64,000 bases of DNA, taken from positions 1-64,000 of the forward strand of contig JAZQTU010000006.1 in assembly GCA_045630965.1 (NCBI GenBank), read 5' to 3'. Source of the DNA: HGM04593 sp045630965. Lineage in GTDB: Bacteria; Bacteroidota; Bacteroidia; Bacteroidales; Bacteroidaceae. Positions 63,570 through 64,000 of this stretch are shown here, piece by piece. Numbering within the stretch: the first letter of the stretch is position 1; each line of letters starts with the position of its first letter. The notes under the pieces were generated by a model that had not been told where the DNA came from, did not search any database, and worked only from the letters and a program-made list of their open reading frames with translations. A program made the position numbers and the translations under genes.

Positions 63570-64000
63570 TATTTCATCAGATCTTTAAGTTCGTTGTATG
63601 TTGTCTCAATCATTATGTCTCCTGCCGAATAGGGGGCTATCTCGTATTTGTTGTATATGAATACGATTTTTTCTTTGTCAAGAATGAAGTTGTTCGATAT
63701 GAACATTTCGGTATCCATGTATAAATAGCCTTTCTCTTTTATACCGTCTATATTCTCGACCTCCAGTTGCTTGGCAAGGTTCTTTACAAGGATATCTGTC
63801 AATGGCTCTTCGTATCCTTCTTTGAGTATGTCATTCAATACAACCTCTTCGCCACTCTGTAGGTTGAAGTTCAGAACGGTGTAATAGCTGTTGGGATGTG
63901 CTCCACCGGTAAACTCTTCCCATGTTATTATGTAGTTGATAAACCCTTTATAGCCTTCTACAACCTCGCTGGTCGCATTGTAATAATTATAGAACCAAAC
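63569..64000 (-). CDS. DUF3298/RsiV-like protein, 5' end beyond window edge
   Basis: The frame is open from the right edge to a stop at 63569, so 143 residues of the C-terminal part are seen and the N-terminus is missing. Reading from the edge, YIITWEEFTGGAHPNSYYTV contains the GGAHPN motif of the DUF3298/RsiV family, followed by LNFNLQSGEEVVLNDILKEG and the final YEIAPYSAGDIMIETTYNEL. Family members are usually exported, and some are lysozyme-binding anti-sigma factors or lipoproteins. The signal region is outside the window, so location is an inference. Tight overlap with rsmG implies one operon. Confidence 0.85.
   Translation of the reverse strand, partial: VWFYNYYNATSEVVEGYKGFINYIITWEEFTGGAHPNSYYTVLNFNLQSGEEVVLNDILKEGYEEPLTDILVKNLAKQLEVENIDGIKEKGYLYMDTEMFISNNFILDKEKIVFIYNKYEIAPYSAGDIMIETTYNELKDLMK

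Overview
The window is chromosomal DNA of a Bacteroidales bacterium, most likely a gut Bacteroidaceae or Prevotellaceae member. The signs are -7 boxes of the TAnnTTTG class (many are TATCTTTG, TAATTTTG or TACCTTTG), a TamL-type outer-membrane lipoprotein, a DUF4296 lipoprotein, an OprO/P-like porin linked to dcuB, and large secreted proteins ending in a shared GIYIVNGKK-type tail. Most genes are housekeeping genes in short operons closed by strong, often bidirectional hairpins.

Layout. 1-3392: a very large secreted protein on the minus strand, cut by the window edge. 3870-4670: a MurU-like sugar-1-phosphate nucleotidyltransferase, flanked by two copies of a ~95-bp intergenic repeat. 5160-7098: aspS and a small basic membrane protein. 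7169-10899: two more modular secreted proteins. 11165-11260: the SRP RNA. 11360-13342: a GH20 hexosaminidase. 13729-14526: a SpoU methyltransferase. 14610-20674: a glutaminase, periplasmic asparaginase, porin, Dcu C4-dicarboxylate carrier and cation/proton antiporter in one direction. 20852-21197: RNase P RNA. 21329-27098: a NahK-like kinase, FKBP isomerase, BadF-type amino-sugar kinase, AmpG-like permease and glutamate dehydrogenase. 27498-31064: a secreted protein with six ~82-residue repeats. 31172-32605: a sugar kinase fused to a RapZ C-terminal domain. 32689-38243: ileS, a DksA-like protein, lspA, a DUF4296 lipoprotein and a small protein. 38244-43952: a second SpoU methyltransferase, tamL behind a tandem promoter duplication, a YycJ-like hydrolase, tyrS and tRNA-Lys. 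44093-45615: a HAD protein and lrgAB.

45.7-56.0 kb is an accessory island: small hypothetical membrane or secreted genes (one probably frameshifted), an S24/CI-type repressor, small phage-like genes, a 1517-residue phage polyvalent protein and a P22-type portal. No integrase, terminase, capsid or tail gene is visible. After it come ligA, dapA, a TIGR02757 gene, a malic enzyme-phosphotransacetylase, a metallo-hydrolase, rsmG and the 3' part of a DUF3298 gene.

Two themes run through the core genes. One is amino-sugar and peptidoglycan recycling (MurU-like transferase, GH20, AmpG-like permease, BadF kinase, NahK-like kinase, AmgK-RapZ fusion). The other is amide and dicarboxylate metabolism (glsA-ansB-porin-dcuB, gdhA, maeB), which can turn Gln and Asn into Glu/Asp plus ammonia and exchange aspartate or fumarate for succinate. 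No CRISPR array, insertion sequence or rRNA operon was seen. Protein calls rest on motifs read by eye, not database searches.
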